From contig NZ_JAPWKF010000008.1 of the NCBI RefSeq assembly GCF_028283685.1, positions 186,001-250,000 on the forward strand: a DNA stretch of 64,000 bases, given 5' to 3'. Position 1 is the stretch's first letter. Every line of letters starts with the position of its first letter. Below the pieces are notes generated by a model. The model saw nothing but the letters and a program-made list of their open reading frames with translations. It was not told the origin of the DNA and did no database searches. The stretch comes from Edaphobacter sp. (GTDB taxonomy: Bacteria > Acidobacteriota > Terriglobia > Terriglobales > Acidobacteriaceae). Shown here piece after piece: positions 63,081 to 64,000 of the stretch. A program made the position numbers and the translations under genes.

Positions 63081-63580
63081 GCGCGCAGCGCGAACCTCTC
63101 CCGATCCACCCAATGTGAAGCAATCCTGATGACGCCCTCTTCTCCCATCGCATAATGACGAAAGCTGCTCCAGCGAGAGTCCTCCGACCTGGCCACGAGT
63201 CCGCGCGTCACAGGATTGCGATGGATATATTGCACCTTCTCCACGAACTTACCGGTCGTAAATGTATTGAAGTCGTAGTAACGGCTCTGCCAGAATCGTT
63301 CGCGCTCTCCGCGCAGCAGCTTCGACGACTCTCCCTTGACGACCCGCAGAAACGAAGCCAGCGTGCGCACATCCGGCTCGCCGGTTAGCAGATGTACATG
63401 CTCCGGCATCAGCACGTAGGCGTATATATCGAGCGAATGCGACTGGCGAGCCCGTTCGACGGCTCGCTCAAGAACGTTCTTCGGCTCAGACGAATCCAGA
63501 AATGGAAGACGGTGATAACAGCTAAACGTAACGAAGTGGAGCTGGCCGGTGCTCTGTCGCCGTTCAAGGCCGATGGGCAT
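63050..63580 (-). CDS. REP-associated tyrosine transposase (RAYT)
   Basis: 176 residues. Y1-transposase features: N-terminal HFVTFSCYHRLPFLDS, the HUH-type HVH in YVLMPEHVHLLTGEPD, and the catalytic Tyr in FVEKVQYIHRNPVTRGLV, followed by WSSFRHY. RAYTs are single-copy relatives of IS200 transposases that cut REP hairpins. The gene sits between inverted REP copies, and its last codons lie in REP 1. Confidence 0.92.
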   Translation of the reverse strand: MPIGLERRQSTGQLHFVTFSCYHRLPFLDSSEPKNVLERAVERARQSHSLDIYAYVLMPEHVHLLTGEPDVRTLASFLRVVKGESSKLLRGERERFWQSRYYDFNTFTTGKFVEKVQYIHRNPVTRGLVARSEDSRWSSFRHYAMGEEGVIRIASHWVDRERFALRANAHSCDETA

Positions 63581-63665
63581 GCTCTGGATAATAGAGCACC
63601 GAATATGGTCTCGGTGCAGAACTCGTCAGCACGCAAAATAAGAAATTCCCAAAACGGTTACAAAA

Positions 63666-63711
63666 TGGTGCCCCATTCATGGCGCAGCTTCATCGCGACA
63701 TGAGTGGGTTT
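63666..63711 (+). repeat. REP element 2 (divergent copy)
   Basis: Same orientation as REP 1, with the shared blocks GGTGCCCCATTCATG, GCAGCTTCATCGC and CATGAGTGGG, plus small insertions. Confidence 0.75.
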
Positions 63712-63766
63712 CTCCCGATGCTATAAGCCAGCCGTGTAACTCGAACAAAATGGTTCGAGCTCCGCT

Positions 63767-63811
63767 CGAATGCCCACTCATGCGATGAGGCTGCATGAAT
63801 GGGGCACCCGG
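63767..63811 (-). repeat. REP element 3 (inverted copy)
   Basis: The reverse complement of REP 1 with two mismatches. A TTCGAG/CTCGAA hairpin (63754-63770) abuts it. With REP 2 it forms a head-to-head pair like a BIME. Confidence 0.8.
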
Positions 63812-63862
63812 CTCATAGTGCTTCAGGGATGGGCAATTGAGTAAAACGGCGCGACACAAAAA

Positions 63863-64000
<138 letters not shown>

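Overview
The window reads as a chromosome segment of a soil acidobacterium (class Terriglobia, near Granulicella, Terriglobus or Edaphobacter; genus not resolvable). The pointers are family types typical of that group: a VWFA-related secreted protein, an Oar-like TonB-dependent transporter with a carboxypeptidase-regulatory N-terminus, a PadR regulator with a MacB/FtsX-type 'ADOP' permease, a DUF2934 protein, and GC-rich third codon positions. Core genes are trpF/trpC, tRNA-Leu(CAG), infC, rpmB, msrB, rnc, two lepB copies, rlmB and glmS.

Layout. 1-9.4 kb is mostly housekeeping: trpC-trpF, tRNA-Leu, a stand-alone H-box mini-protein facing a response regulator with a histone-H1-like tail, infC with an apparent AUU start, a prolyl oligopeptidase, a frame-broken VWFA protein, LysM and YidB-like proteins, RidA, MsrB and rpmB. 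9.8-12.1 kb encodes an FAD-dependent sugar/alcohol dehydrogenase and its Tat-signal small subunit. 12.1-22.8 kb is an arabinoside-utilisation locus: LacI regulator, sulfatase, TonB-dependent transporter, GH51 arabinofuranosidase, secreted aldose epimerase and an EamA transporter. The same 16-bp operator precedes both divergent arms. 22.8-31.9 kb holds a MarR-SDR pair, a PaoABC-type molybdenum aldehyde oxidoreductase with XdhC maturase, an AraC regulator and an MFS exporter.

32.6-41.2 kb is an integrated island in tRNA-Ala(GGC). A 48-bp perfect direct repeat of the tRNA 3' part marks both ends, a tyrosine recombinase ends 4 bp before the right-hand repeat, and a small HTH (Xis-like) protein precedes it. 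Cargo is a HipBA module behind a 44-bp perfect palindrome and four operator-like boxes, a frame-broken protein with a McrB-N-like start and a PD-(D/E)XK-like end, hypothetical proteins, an S8-peptidase remnant, and a second integrase beside half of a tRNA-Val gene. Integrase tail remnants at and outside the left end suggest repeated integrations at this tRNA.

41.3-55 kb returns to core functions: an ECF sigma/anti-sigma pair behind a sigma-E-like promoter, an rnc-lepB-lepB-asmA operon, a TPR protein, a metalloprotease-like protein whose HExxH motif has lost its glutamate, rlmB, a second ECF sigma with two overlapping membrane-protein genes, and a LytTR response regulator. 55-64 kb has padR with an ADOP permease, BON and lipoprotein genes, a DUF2934 protein, a His/Asn-repeat secreted protein, an outer-membrane protein, a RAYT transposase flanked by REP elements, and the 3' end of glmS.

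Five genes are interrupted by single frame breaks (VWFA protein, sulfatase, TonB transporter, hipA, island nuclease). Sequence alone cannot separate true decay from assembly or read errors. All calls rest on reading the sequence; no database search was run.
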